A model generated the notes under the pieces. That model worked only from the letters and a program-made list of their open reading frames with translations. It was not told where the DNA came from and did no database searches. A program made the position numbers and the translations under genes. 64,000 nt of DNA, taken from positions 1-64,000 of the forward strand of contig NZ_WMIE01000014.1 of the NCBI RefSeq assembly GCF_009711225.1, read 5' to 3'. Below are positions 1 through 8,258 of this stretch, in pieces; the stretch's first letter is position 1; every line of letters starts with the position of its first letter. Origin of the DNA: Paracoccus aestuariivivens (GTDB lineage: Bacteria > Pseudomonadota > Alphaproteobacteria > Rhodobacterales > Rhodobacteraceae).

Positions 1-404
1 AGCGTTGGCCCGATACGGCACGCCCGGGATCTTCAACAGCGACCGGGGTTCGCAATTCACCGGGGCCGGGTTCACCGAAGTGCTGCTGGACGCCAAGGTG
101 CAGATCTCCATGGACGGTCGTGGGCGCCGGATCGACAACCGGATGATCGAACGGCTGTGGCGGTCGCTCAAATACGAATGCGTCTCCCTGAACGCCTTCG
201 AGGCCGGCTCGGAGGCCCGCAAGGGGATCGGTGCCCGGATCAGCGATTACAACGGAAAACGCCCGCACTCATCACACGGGTTGCTGACCCCGGCCGAGGC
301 TTATGATACCTCCGACCAGAACCTGAAAGCCGCCGCCTGACATGAACCCCATGCTGAAGCTGAGCCGAGCGGCAAACTGATCCAAATTCCCGGAACACCT
401 CTCT
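1..404 (+). mobile_element. Right end of an IS3-type insertion sequence
   Basis: The transposase reading frame ends at 340. The next 60 or so bases are non-coding and end in CCCGGAACACCTCT, which looks like an IS3-type terminal repeat. From about 405 the sequence abruptly becomes a Phd antitoxin reading frame. The boundary is inferred from where that frame starts to make sense; the left terminal repeat is outside the window, so the inverted repeat and target duplication cannot be checked. Confidence 0.5.
2..340 (+). CDS. IS3-family transposase (OrfB), C-terminal part, cut by window edge
   Basis: This is the C-terminal third of an rve-type DDE transposase of an IS3-family insertion sequence. 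The visible 112 residues hold the last two catalytic acids: the Asp of NSDRGSQFT near the start and the Glu of MIERLWRSLKYE. They are followed by the YNGKRPHSSHG segment usual near the end of OrfB proteins. The reading frame is open to the left edge, so the real start and the first catalytic Asp lie outside the window. The element's right end falls about 65 bases after the stop codon and cuts into an antitoxin gene. The family call is secure; the exact IS is not named. Confidence 0.85.
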   Translation, partial: ALARYGTPGIFNSDRGSQFTGAGFTEVLLDAKVQISMDGRGRRIDNRMIERLWRSLKYECVSLNAFEAGSEARKGIGARISDYNGKRPHSSHGLLTPAEAYDTSDQNLKAAA

Positions 405-600
405 GGTCGCGATTACCGATGCAAAAAAACGGCTGGACGAGTTGATCGATCTCGCAATCGCGGGCGAGGAGATCATCATCACGCGATGGGGCAAGCCGGT
501 GGGTAAGCTCCGGGCATTCCGGCAGGTCCAGACGCTCCAAAACGCCAGCGAGGAGTTTCTCGCCGAACTCGAAAGGTCGGTACGTGATTATGACCGTTGA
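403..600 (+). pseudogene. Phd/YefM-type antitoxin remnant, start lost to the IS
   Basis: The frame reads VAITDAKKRLDELIDLAIAG, then EEIIITRWGKPVGKLRAFR, and stops at 598-600. This is the hallmark N-terminal fold of the Phd/YefM antitoxins (Pfam PhdYeFM_antitox), which bind DNA and neutralise a partner toxin. There is no ATG, GTG or TTG in frame between the upstream stop at 361-363 and this motif. Only the first two or three codons seem to be missing, replaced by the end of the IS. No PIN-domain or RelE/Doc-type toxin follows, so the partner has gone or never lay here. Probably not translated efficiently; a CTG at 403 is the only near-start codon. Confidence 0.7.
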
Positions 601-1022
601 TAATCTCCCCCTCCCGTTTCGCGTGTGGCGCGGCGACATCCTCGCCGCAAACCGCAGTTGCAAGAAGGGTGATCGCGCAGGCCTGATCATTGGTATTTCT
701 AGGGCCAACGCGAAGATCGGAATGAAAAACTCGGCCGAGATTGAGGCGGATCAGGAGTCGCGGGATCGACTTCCCGACGGAGTCGCTACCTCGGTCAGTT
801 TCCTCGCCGGAACCCGCCTCCGGCGTGACTCCTGACGAGGAAAAGTGGCCGCGGAGCACGAAATGCTTCGCCGACACCCAGAGCATCAAAGCCGCAATGG
901 GGCGTCCGGATTCGGATTGGTACCGGCAGATGAAACTCAGCATGCCGTCGACGTTCTGTGTGTCAAAACAGGCATAAAAATCGAGGGGATCCGGATTCCA
1001 CTATGCGCGCGTCGAGATTTCG
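601..1022. other. No supported gene
   Basis: Several open frames cross this stretch on both strands, but none shows a recognisable family, a good ribosome binding site or a coherent codon pattern. The place directly after an antitoxin is where a toxin would be expected; none of the frames looks like a PIN, RelE, Doc or HipA protein. It is read as degraded island DNA. Confidence 0.5.
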
Positions 1023-3338
1023 TCAGGGTTGGCGACTGGGCGGTAGGCGTCGCTTTCCATTTCGCTCGACCGGTACACCTTTGTCGGTCGCGAGACGAAG
1101 CCCTCCTGGTACCGCTTCCTTGGCAAATCGCTGTTTGATCGCCGAAAGATCGATGCGGATCATTTCGATATAGTCCCGCAAGGTCTCGAGGCCGAAGCCC
1201 TCGGGCAGATAATTGGTGATGCCGACATCCGAATTTGCATGCCCCATCAGGAAGCGACGGGCGGTATCCGGCACCTTTGCGGCGACCAGATCTGAATGGA
1301 AACTCGTTCGCAAGTCATGCAGGTCGCGACGTGGATCGTAGCAACCGACCGAGCGCATGTAAAAAGCGAAACTCTTTGTGAAATTGGCGGTATAAGTCGC
1401 TTTCTGAGATTTTGATCGGCTGGCCCGCGAGAATATCCTTGGGTGTCCGAGCCGGCGCTGCCTTTCGACCAATTCCAGAAATCCCAACTCGATCAACTGT
1501 TTATGTATGGGGATGGTTCTCCGGCCATTGTCGCTTTTCACGGATTGTCCAAAACCGCGCTCGATCTCGATGAACCAGATGCCACGCTCGGAGCGGATAT
1601 TGGACGGTTTGAGTTGCAGCATCTCCTCGCTGCGCATGCCATGAAGCCGCGCCATAATCGGGAGCCAGTAGATCGCGTCTTCGATCAGAGTCTTGGGCGA
1701 GGACCATTTCCTCGTCCTGAGCAGTACCTGGAAATCGTCGCCCCAGAGTTGCCGGCTGCTATCAGGCAGGCCCTTGCGCCTGTTCTCGATGATCTTTTCC
1801 GGCATCACGAAGGGCGCGTAGGGGTTATGGGTGATGCGCCCCTTACCGACCGCGTAGTCGAGCGGTGCCGAGACATTCGATTGGTGGCGCTGGAAGGTCC
1901 GCGGCGCGATGCGCGCGATCTTGGCCTTGCGACGTGCCTCATCCGTGTCGTCTGCACCGGTGCGAGCCTGCGCGATCTTGCGCTCGGTTATGCTTTTCTG
2001 GCGTTTTTCCTTTGCATCGGCAGCCTTCACCAGGTCCTGCAGACCCATCGCGCGGTTTTTTGGCGAGCGGCCATGATTCTGCGGCAGGCGCCGCAGCAAA
2101 TCGGTGAAATCATGCCATTGCTCAGGCTTGATCCCGAGCACCGGGGCATTGCCGAAATAGCTGTCGATGAGCTTGCGAGTCGATTTCGTGGTCTCGGATT
2201 CCTTGCGGAACCGCTTGGCGCTGCCTTCATCACTATAGGTATAGGCACCCTGGGTCACGATTCCGTTGATCCGGTCCTGGAACCAGTCATCCCAGAGGTC
2301 GAGAATGCCAGGGGAGGGCGTCTCGGCCGGTGCGGCATTCTGCGATTCAGCTGGTTTGAAATGCAGCAATGCGGCAGGGATCTCGACCACCCTCGGATAT
2401 TCTGTCTTTCTTTCCTCGCTCGCCTTTTCCGTCTCGGCAGCTTGCTTGACCGGGACGTCCTGGACGGCAGGCATGGCAATGATTGTGTTGACCGCCATGG
2501 CAGATGCCTCTGGCCTCTTGGCTGCGGCAGAACCGATCGGGTCAGGTGATTTCGCCTGCTCGGCTTCGGTGATCGGAGGGGGCGGCGCGCCTTTCGCGGC
2601 AACCGCATTGTCGGGCGCGGGCGGAGCTGCGTCTTGTGCCGGACATGCTGCCGTTTTAATTGCTGATTGTGGCGCCGTCTCCCTGCCCTCAACCGGCCGG
2701 TCGATTTGCGCCAGCGCCGCACTCATCCAGGGTCCGGGACCGGAAAACCTGGCGCGCGCGCGGTTCTCGCGCTCGGTGCTGACATCGAGCATGCAGCGCA
2801 GCATCCGATCGGCCAGAAGATCATAGTCCGGATCCTCCTCGCGGATCTCGAGGCCGAGCTGCTCTGCGGTGGCGCGGATCGGCCAATAGGCCGCCTTGCG
2901 GTCGCAGCGCAGCACTGCGTCCCTGAGGGCTTCGCGCGCGGCAGATTCAAAGACGAGGCTGGCCTCGGCCTGGGCCCGCGATCGCGTCGGGGTGGCGGCA
3001 TGAATCCGGATGGCCGTCTCGATTTCGAAACGGCAATAGCCATCCAGAATCTGTGTCATCACCTCGGGCGACACATCGCACTCCACGTAGAAGCAGAACT
3101 CGCTGATCGCAGTCAATCTGCGGGCGAGATCCGCGGCCTCGTGGATCAAATGGGTCTTCAGCGAGAAACAAAAAAATTCTGTTTGAAGCGGTTTGTCTGG
3201 CGCATCGGCACCCGCCGGCGCTAGTAGAAACCGGTCTCGCGACGTTCGAGATAGGCGTGGTTGCGCGTCAAAGTCAGCCCCCAGGGTTGGAGGTGCCGCG
3301 CGGGCGGGAATCCGGGTTTTGTGCAGAGCGCTGTGCAA
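1023..3338 (-). CDS. Tyrosine site-specific integrase of the island, N-terminus damaged
   Basis: The C-terminal 330 residues form a phage-type tyrosine recombinase: first catalytic Arg in LHGMRSEEMLQL, the HxxR box as HDLRTSFHS, MGHAN, and a Tyr in ITNYLPEGF. A long Pro/Ala-rich linker (roughly residues 215-340) separates it from an N-terminal domain of the kind seen in large alphaproteobacterial integrases. The first 60 residues of this frame look non-native. A better N-terminus (a TTG at 3271, then NHAYLERRETGFY and RRRVPMRQTNRFKQNFF) lies in another frame. It is broken by an in-frame TAG at 3221-3223 and needs a one-base slip at a run of seven A at 3170-3176. The gene sits 63 bases from the 3' end of tRNA-Asn, the classic integration target. 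It may be inactive. Confidence 0.75.
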   Translation of the reverse strand: MHSALHKTRIPARAAPPTLGADFDAQPRLSRTSRDRFLLAPAGADAPDKPLQTEFFCFSLKTHLIHEAADLARRLTAISEFCFYVECDVSPEVMTQILDGYCRFEIETAIRIHAATPTRSRAQAEASLVFESAAREALRDAVLRCDRKAAYWPIRATAEQLGLEIREEDPDYDLLADRMLRCMLDVSTERENRARARFSGPGPWMSAALAQIDRPVEGRETAPQSAIKTAACPAQDAAPPAPDNAVAAKGAPPPPITEAEQAKSPDPIGSAAAKRPEASAMAVNTIIAMPAVQDVPVKQAAETEKASEERKTEYPRVVEIPAALLHFKPAESQNAAPAETPSPGILDLWDDWFQDRINGIVTQGAYTYSDEGSAKRFRKESETTKSTRKLIDSYFGNAPVLGIKPEQWHDFTDLLRRLPQNHGRSPKNRAMGLQDLVKAADAKEKRQKSITERKIAQARTGADDTDEARRKAKIARIAPRTFQRHQSNVSAPLDYAVGKGRITHNPYAPFVMPEKIIENRRKGLPDSSRQLWGDDFQVLLRTRKWSSPKTLIEDAIYWLPIMARLHGMRSEEMLQLKPSNIRSERGIWFIEIERGFGQSVKSDNGRRTIPIHKQLIELGFLELVERQRRLGHPRIFSRASRSKSQKATYTANFTKSFAFYMRSVGCYDPRRDLHDLRTSFHSDLVAAKVPDTARRFLMGHANSDVGITNYLPEGFGLETLRDYIEMIRIDLSAIKQRFAKEAVPGGLRLATDKGVPVERNGKRRLPPSRQP

Positions 3339-3401
3339 AATCCCCGATCCGCTTCGAGTGAGGCGGATTTTCCTTGGGAATTCAGCGCTTTCTGGGCTAA
3401 A

Positions 3402-3476
3402 TGGCTCCGGCGGTAGGGATCGAACCTACGACCAATTGATTAACAGTCAACTGCTCTACCGCTGAGCTACGCCGGA
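3402..3476 (-). tRNA. tRNA-Asn (GTT), island-proximal copy
   Basis: On the minus strand the sequence folds as a full cloverleaf: acceptor stem TCCGGCG pairing with CGCCGGA, discriminator G and an encoded CCA. The D arm is AGCTCAGCGGTAGAGC, the anticodon loop is CTGTTAA with anticodon GTT (plus-strand 3442-3444), and the T arm contains GGTTCGATCC. It is identical to the second copy 34 bases away. Its 3' end faces the integrase, so it is the likely attachment site of the island. Confidence 0.96.
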
Positions 3477-3510
3477 ACATTTATTGCCAAGTTAATGGCG
3501 CGGTTTGTGT

Positions 3511-3585
3511 TGGCTCCGGCGGTAGGGATCGAACCTACGACCAATTGATTAACAGTCAACTGCTCTACCGCTGAGCTACGCCGGA
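3511..3585 (-). tRNA. tRNA-Asn (GTT), second tandem copy
   Basis: This is the same 75-base sequence as the neighbouring tRNA, including the GTT anticodon and the encoded CCA. The spacer between the two (3477-3510) is AT-rich and the flanks of the two copies differ. This fits an ordinary tandem pair, probably cotranscribed leftward from a promoter right of 3590. Confidence 0.96.
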
Positions 3586-3685
3586 ACACGGGGCGGTGTA
3601 TAGCGGTGGTCTGTGATGCCGTCCAGTGGCTCTTTGTGTTTTTTTGACGATTTTTTTAAGAAAATGAAATTTAACGAAAAATCGA

Positions 3686-4552
3686 TCATGGGCTGGCAAA
3701 AATCGTGGTCGTTCCGATGGGGGAAAGCGGCGCGATGGCTCCGATCTCGGACAGGGCGATGAGGTGGGCCAGCACGTTGCGGGTCGCGGCGGGGATGAGG
3801 TGCGGGGGAATGGCATAGATCTTGTGCGCAAGTTGTTCGGCAGTGGCCGGACTGTCGCGAAGCGAAGCCAGAATCTGCGCGGTACGTTTGCGCCGATGTG
3901 CGGCCAGTTCGGCAATACGTACTGTCGGGTTCTCGATCGGATCTCCATGAGCGGGTAGCAGGCGCGCTGCACCGGATTCGCGCAGGCGCGACAATGAGCG
4001 GAAATAATCGGCCAGATCGCCGTCGGGCGGAGAAATCAGCGTTGATGACCAGTCCATCACGACATCGCCGCAGAAAATGTCACCGCCCGATTGAAAGCTG
4101 AGATGCCCTGCGAAATGCCCCGGAGTGTGGATGGCGGTCAGCGTCCATTCGGGTGTCTCGATCCGGTCTCCGTCCCGCATCTGGATGTCGGGGACGAATG
4201 CCATGTCCAGCCCTTCGCCACCGTCCAACGCGCCCTCGCGAGCAAGGCGCTGCATCAGCGGCGAGCGACCGGCAAGCGCGGGACCAAAACCGTAGACCGT
4301 GGCACCCGTTGCGTCGGCGAGGGCGCGCGCGCCTTGGGAATGATCCAGATGGGCATGGGTGACGAGGATATGGGTGATCCGCCCCGCGCCTGCAGCGGCG
4401 ATGATCGCCTGACGATGCTCGGGCAGGTCCGGGCCGGGGTCGATCACGGCGATCTGGTCCCGGCCAAGAAGGAAGCTGTTCGTCCCCTGTCCCGTTAGTG
4501 GAGAGGGGTTAGCGGCGACGATGGTTTGCAGGGCTATCGGAGCTTGTGTCAT
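3686..4552 (-). CDS. MBL-fold metallohydrolase, LACTB2-like
   Basis: This 288-residue protein is a metallo-beta-lactamase-fold hydrolase. The zinc-binding motif HAHLDH lies at residues 66-71, after the IDPGPDLPEH strand. A second metal ligand region is in HTPGHFAGHLSF, and HGDPIENP carries the later His. The last 90 residues resemble the winged-helix tail (BLACT_WH) found in LACTB2-type proteins, some of which act as RNA endonucleases; others cleave thioesters or glutathione adducts. No signal peptide, so cytosolic. It is divergent from the kinase gene on its right with about 54 bases between starts. The substrate cannot be told from sequence. Confidence 0.85.
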   Translation of the reverse strand: MTQAPIALQTIVAANPSPLTGQGTNSFLLGRDQIAVIDPGPDLPEHRQAIIAAAGAGRITHILVTHAHLDHSQGARALADATGATVYGFGPALAGRSPLMQRLAREGALDGGEGLDMAFVPDIQMRDGDRIETPEWTLTAIHTPGHFAGHLSFQSGGDIFCGDVVMDWSSTLISPPDGDLADYFRSLSRLRESGAARLLPAHGDPIENPTVRIAELAAHRRKRTAQILASLRDSPATAEQLAHKIYAIPPHLIPAATRNVLAHLIALSEIGAIAPLSPIGTTTIFASP

Positions 4553-4606
4553 GGCATTAGCCTAGCGCTGTTAAGGATGCGTAAGGAAGGCCCCGGAAAG
4601 GTCGGC

Positions 4607-5947
4607 ATGGTTTTTGAATGGCTCAAGCGGATCGCGCCGCGCGGACTTTACGGTCGCGCCGCGCTGATCCTGTTCTTGCCGGTGGTGGTCGTCACCATCG
4701 TCGTTACCGTGATGTTCCTGCAGCGTCATTTCGAGGACGTGACGCGGCAGATGACCGGAAGCATGACGCGGGAAATCACGCTTGTGGCGCGACGCATTGA
4801 CGAGGCAGCAGACATTCCGGCCGCGCAATCCCTGGCCAAGCGCGAAACCACGCAACTTGAATTGCAGCTGGTTCTGCCCGCCGTTGAACCCTATGGCGAC
4901 TGGCACGATTTCTGGGATCTGTCCGGTCGGGTCGTGATCGAGGAACTGCACAGCCGCGTGGCGCAGGTCATCGCGGTCGATCTGAGCAGGCGCCGCGAGG
5001 TGCGGGTGACGCTGAACAGCAAGCTGGGGCCATATCAGCTGGTCTTTCCACGGGGGCGGGTCAGCGCCTCCAACCCGCATCAGTTGCTGGTGCTGATGAT
5101 CGGCACGTCGCTTTTGATGACTGCAATTGCGACGATATTCCTGCGCAACCAGCTTCGTCCGATCAAACGGCTGGCACGTGCGGCCGAGGAATATGGCAAG
5201 GGCCGGATCATTCCTTATCGTCCCGCAGGCGCTAGCGAGATCCGCAGCGCCGGTACCGCGTTTCTCGAAATGCGCGGGCGGATCGAGCGGCAGAACGAAC
5301 AGCGCAAGCAGATGTTGTCGGGTGTCAGTCACGACTTGCGGACGCCGCTGACGCGGTTGCGGCTGGGCCTGTCGATGCTGTCGCCGGATTTGCCTCCCGA
5401 ACCCGACGAGATCGCCGGACTGGAAAGCGACGTGGCCGCAATGGGGAAAATGGTCGATGCCTTTCTGGATCATGCGAGGGATGCGGCGCAGGATGCGCCT
5501 CCGGCAGCCGAACTCGCGCTGGATTTCGTGCGCGGGATCGTGGCCGATGCGCAGCGTGGCGGTCAGGCGGTCGAACTGGGCAAGATGCAGGGAGAGCCGA
5601 ATGGCCGCGCGATTTTCCGGCAGGACAGTTTGCGCCGCGCCATCGAGAACCTGATCGGCAACGCCGTCCGTTACGGCGAGCATGCCGTGGTCGAGGCTGC
5701 ATTGGGGCCAAGCTGGTTCCGCATCTCGGTCGAGGATGACGGGCCGGGGATTCCCTCGGATCGCCGCGACGAGGCGTTGAAGCCCTTTACACGATTGGTT
5801 CCGGCCAGAAACCAGAACCAGGGGCAGGGCGTCGGTTTGGGTCTGTCGATTGCAGCGGATATCGCCCGGGCGCATGGCGGACAGCTTCGGCTGGTCGACG
5901 GCGCGACATTGGGCGGGTTGCGGGCCGAAATCGTTATTCCACGCTGA
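4607..5947 (+). CDS. EnvZ-like sensor histidine kinase
   Basis: This 446-residue inner-membrane kinase has transmembrane helices at about 18-38 and 159-179 that bracket a periplasmic sensor of about 120 residues. A HAMP linker (about 180-232), the dimerisation box LSGVSHDLRTPLTR with phospho-His 242, and an HATPase domain with N, G1 (EDDGPGIP) and G2 (GVGLGLSIA) boxes follow. Length and box sequences match EnvZ, which phosphorylates OmpR in osmotic and envelope signalling. The start at 4607 is chosen because GGAAAGG precedes it at 4595-4601; an earlier ATG at 4577 lacks such a site. No response regulator gene adjoins it, so its partner must be encoded elsewhere. Confidence 0.88.
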   Translation: MVFEWLKRIAPRGLYGRAALILFLPVVVVTIVVTVMFLQRHFEDVTRQMTGSMTREITLVARRIDEAADIPAAQSLAKRETTQLELQLVLPAVEPYGDWHDFWDLSGRVVIEELHSRVAQVIAVDLSRRREVRVTLNSKLGPYQLVFPRGRVSASNPHQLLVLMIGTSLLMTAIATIFLRNQLRPIKRLARAAEEYGKGRIIPYRPAGASEIRSAGTAFLEMRGRIERQNEQRKQMLSGVSHDLRTPLTRLRLGLSMLSPDLPPEPDEIAGLESDVAAMGKMVDAFLDHARDAAQDAPPAAELALDFVRGIVADAQRGGQAVELGKMQGEPNGRAIFRQDSLRRAIENLIGNAVRYGEHAVVEAALGPSWFRISVEDDGPGIPSDRRDEALKPFTRLVPARNQNQGQGVGLGLSIAADIARAHGGQLRLVDGATLGGLRAEIVIPR

Positions 5948-6019
5948 TTGCCCGCAGTTGCCGTAGCGCGCGGCAACGGCTAAGGCAGTGATAATTCAAT
6001 AAGCAGAAGGGACTGCAGA

Positions 6020-6946
6020 ATGCGGGCATTCGTATTTCCCGGCCAGGGCGCCCAAGTCATCGGCATGGGCCGTGAGTTGGCGGAAGCCTATCCGGCCGCA
6101 CGCGAGGTCTTTGCCGAGGTCGATGAGGCGCTTGGCGAGAAGTTGTCGGATCTGATCTGGAACGGCGATATCGAGACCCTGACCCTGACCCAGAACGCGC
6201 AACCGGCGCTGATGACGACTTCGCTCGCAGCCTTCCGCGCGCTGGAGGCCGAAGGTTTCGGCATCAAGGATGCAGCGTTTGTCGCGGGCCATTCGCTGGG
6301 CGAATATTCGGCGCTGTGCGCGGCGGGAGCGTTGACGCTGGCCGACACCGCGCGTCTGCTGCGCTTGCGCGGCCAAGCCATGCAACAGGCCGTTCCGGTC
6401 GGGCAGGGCGCGATGGCCGCGATCCTTGGTCTGGATTTTGCCGCTGTCGAACAGATTGCACGCGACGCCGCCGAGGGCGATGTCTGTCAGGCCGCGAATG
6501 ACAACGATCCGGCACAGGTCGTGATCTCGGGTCACAAAGCCGCAGTCGAGCGGGCTGCTGTCATCGCCAAGGAACGCGGCGCGAAACGTGCGCTGATGCT
6601 GCCCGTATCCGCGCCTTTCCATTCGGCGCTGATGCAGCCTGCCGCCGCCGTGATGGCCGAGGCACTGGCAGGGGTCGAGATAGTATCGCCAGCGGTACCG
6701 GTCGTGGCGAATGTGCGGGCCGAGGCCGTCTCGGAACCCGGCGCAATCCGGCAGCTGCTGGTCGAGCAGGTCACCGGCTCGGTGCGTTGGCGCGAGTCGA
6801 TCGCGTATCTGTCGAACGCGGGCGTGACCGAATTCTGGGAAATCGGCGCTGGCAAGGCGTTGTCGGGTATGATCAAGCGGATCTCGAAAGAGGCCGTGAC
6901 ACGCAATATCGGCACTCCTGCGGAAATTGCGGCTCTGAATGGCTAG
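6020..6946 (+). CDS. fabD: Malonyl-CoA:ACP transacylase FabD
   Basis: FabD moves malonyl groups from CoA to acyl carrier protein, the step that supplies type II fatty acid elongation in the cytosol. The 308-residue length is typical. The acyl-enzyme serine lies in GHSLGEY (Ser92) and its partner His201 in SAPFHSAL, the same positions as in the E. coli enzyme. The N-terminal FPGQGAQ motif and GAGKALSGMIKR near the end are also present. It is followed after 63 bases by fabG and then acpP, the standard alphaproteobacterial fatty acid cluster. Confidence 0.97.
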   Translation: MRAFVFPGQGAQVIGMGRELAEAYPAAREVFAEVDEALGEKLSDLIWNGDIETLTLTQNAQPALMTTSLAAFRALEAEGFGIKDAAFVAGHSLGEYSALCAAGALTLADTARLLRLRGQAMQQAVPVGQGAMAAILGLDFAAVEQIARDAAEGDVCQAANDNDPAQVVISGHKAAVERAAVIAKERGAKRALMLPVSAPFHSALMQPAAAVMAEALAGVEIVSPAVPVVANVRAEAVSEPGAIRQLLVEQVTGSVRWRESIAYLSNAGVTEFWEIGAGKALSGMIKRISKEAVTRNIGTPAEIAALNG

Positions 6947-7009
6947 GATAGTGGTGGGGGCGCTGCCCCGATCGCCGGATAAACTGAACTATATGGAAAC
7001 GAGGCTGTG

Positions 7010-7747
7010 ATGTTTGATCTGACGGGCAAGACCGCGCTGGTGACCGGCGCATCCGGCGGGATCGGCGGCGCGGTCGCCGAGGCGCTGTATAAAGCGGGCG
7101 CGACGGTGGCACTTTCTGGAACGCGCGAGGCTCCGCTACAGGAACTGGCCGCGAAACTGGGCGAACGCGCCCATGTGGTGACCGCCAATCTGGGCGATGC
7201 GGCTGCGGTCGAAGCCCTGCCCAAAGCGGCAGCGGCAGCGATGGGCAGCGTCGATATTCTGGTCAACAATGCCGGAATCACTCGCGACAATCTGTTCATG
7301 CGCATGTCCGACGAGGAATGGGCGCAGGTTCTTGAAGTCAACCTGACCTCAAGTTTCCGACTGTGCCGTGGCGTTCTGCGCGGCATGATGAAGGCCCGCT
7401 GGGGCCGTATCGTGAATATCACGTCCGTTGTCGGCGCAACCGGAAATCCGGGGCAGGGCAACTATGCTGCCGCCAAGGCGGGACTGGTCGGAATGTCGAA
7501 AAGTCTGGCATATGAGGTCGCTTCGCGCGGCATTACCGTGAACTGCGTCGCGCCGGGCTTTATCGAAACCGCGATGACGGACAAGTTGAACGACGATCAG
7601 AAGTCGCGCATTCTGACGCAGATCCCGGCAGGTCGCATGGGACATGCTGAGGAAATCGCCGCCGCTGTCGTTTATCTCGCCAGTGCCGAGGCCGGATATG
7701 TCACTGGGGCCACGCTTCATGTGAATGGTGGCATGGCGATGCTGTGA
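7010..7747 (+). CDS. fabG: 3-oxoacyl-ACP reductase FabG
   Basis: FabG reduces 3-oxoacyl-ACP with NADPH in each cycle of fatty acid elongation. The 245-residue protein has the short-chain dehydrogenase glycine motif TGASGGIGG at 12-20 and NNAG at 86-89. The catalytic residues are Asn111, Ser139, Tyr152 and Lys156 (YAAAK). The C-terminal VTGATLHVNGGMAML is characteristic of FabG. A GAGG at 7001-7004 supports the ATG at 7010 over the GTG just before it. It lies between fabD and acpP in the same direction. Confidence 0.97.
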   Translation: MFDLTGKTALVTGASGGIGGAVAEALYKAGATVALSGTREAPLQELAAKLGERAHVVTANLGDAAAVEALPKAAAAAMGSVDILVNNAGITRDNLFMRMSDEEWAQVLEVNLTSSFRLCRGVLRGMMKARWGRIVNITSVVGATGNPGQGNYAAAKAGLVGMSKSLAYEVASRGITVNCVAPGFIETAMTDKLNDDQKSRILTQIPAGRMGHAEEIAAAVVYLASAEAGYVTGATLHVNGGMAML

Positions 7748-7883
7748 TTGCGGGTTTATGCGGTTGCAAGATCACGTTGCCGTGCTATATCCCGCGAATA
7801 AGGCTGCAGGGGAACCGCCCTGGGCTGTCGTCAGCGTGAGCTGTCACATCTTGGGCGGATGCCCGCGAAAATGAGGAAGAGAC

Positions 7884-8117
7884 ATGAGCGATATTGCTGA
7901 TCGCGTGAAGAAAATTGTCGTCGAGCACCTGGGTGTTGACGAAGACAAAGTGACCGAAAGCGCGTCCTTCATCGACGATCTGGGCGCCGATTCTCTGGAC
8001 ACGGTCGAACTGGTCATGGCGTTCGAGGAAGAATTCGGGATCGAAATCCCGGACGACGCCGCCGAAACCATCCAGACCTTCGGCGACGCGGTCAAGTTCA
8101 TCCAGGGCGCGGTCTGA
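7884..8117 (+). CDS. acpP: Acyl carrier protein
   Basis: This 77-residue acidic protein carries growing acyl chains on a phosphopantetheine arm. The arm attaches to Ser37 in the [16 protein letters not shown] motif, which is nearly universal in AcpP. AGGAAGAG just before the ATG is a strong ribosome binding site. A rho-independent terminator follows at 8142-8175. The ketosynthase gene fabF, which often follows acpP in related genomes, is absent here; dps comes next. Confidence 0.98.
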   Translation: MSDIADRVKKIVVEHLGVDEDKVTESASFIDDLGADSLDTVELVMAFEEEFGIEIPDDAAETIQTFGDAVKFIQGAV

Positions 8118-8141
8118 TAAGACTTCGCTTCCGGCGATTGG

Positions 8142-8175
8142 GGCGGTGCTTTCCGACAGGAGAGCGCCGCCTTTT
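8142..8175 (+). terminator. Rho-independent terminator after acpP
   Basis: GGCGGTGCT at 8142-8150 pairs with AGCGCCGCC at 8163-8171 (one G-T pair), and the hairpin is followed by TTTT. It closes the fab cluster before dps. Confidence 0.8.
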
Positions 8176-8258
8176 CAATTTTGCTAGAAGCTGCAGATCC
8201 GGGAACCCGGTAAGGGGTGGTCTCGTTCGGTAGGTGTGTTCGAACGAAGGAGACCGAA

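Noticed and set aside
584..835. Toxin gene partner of the Phd remnant
   Set aside because: The 83-codon frame following the antitoxin has no PIN, RelE or Doc features and ends without conserved residues.
1443..2549. 368-codon frame antisense to the island integrase
   Set aside because: No domain; the opposite strand has all the catalytic residues of a tyrosine recombinase.
4571..5875. 434-codon open frame antisense to the histidine kinase
   Set aside because: It mirrors the kinase gene in GC-rich DNA; residues are His/Gln/Arg-rich without any family, and the sense strand is a clear kinase.
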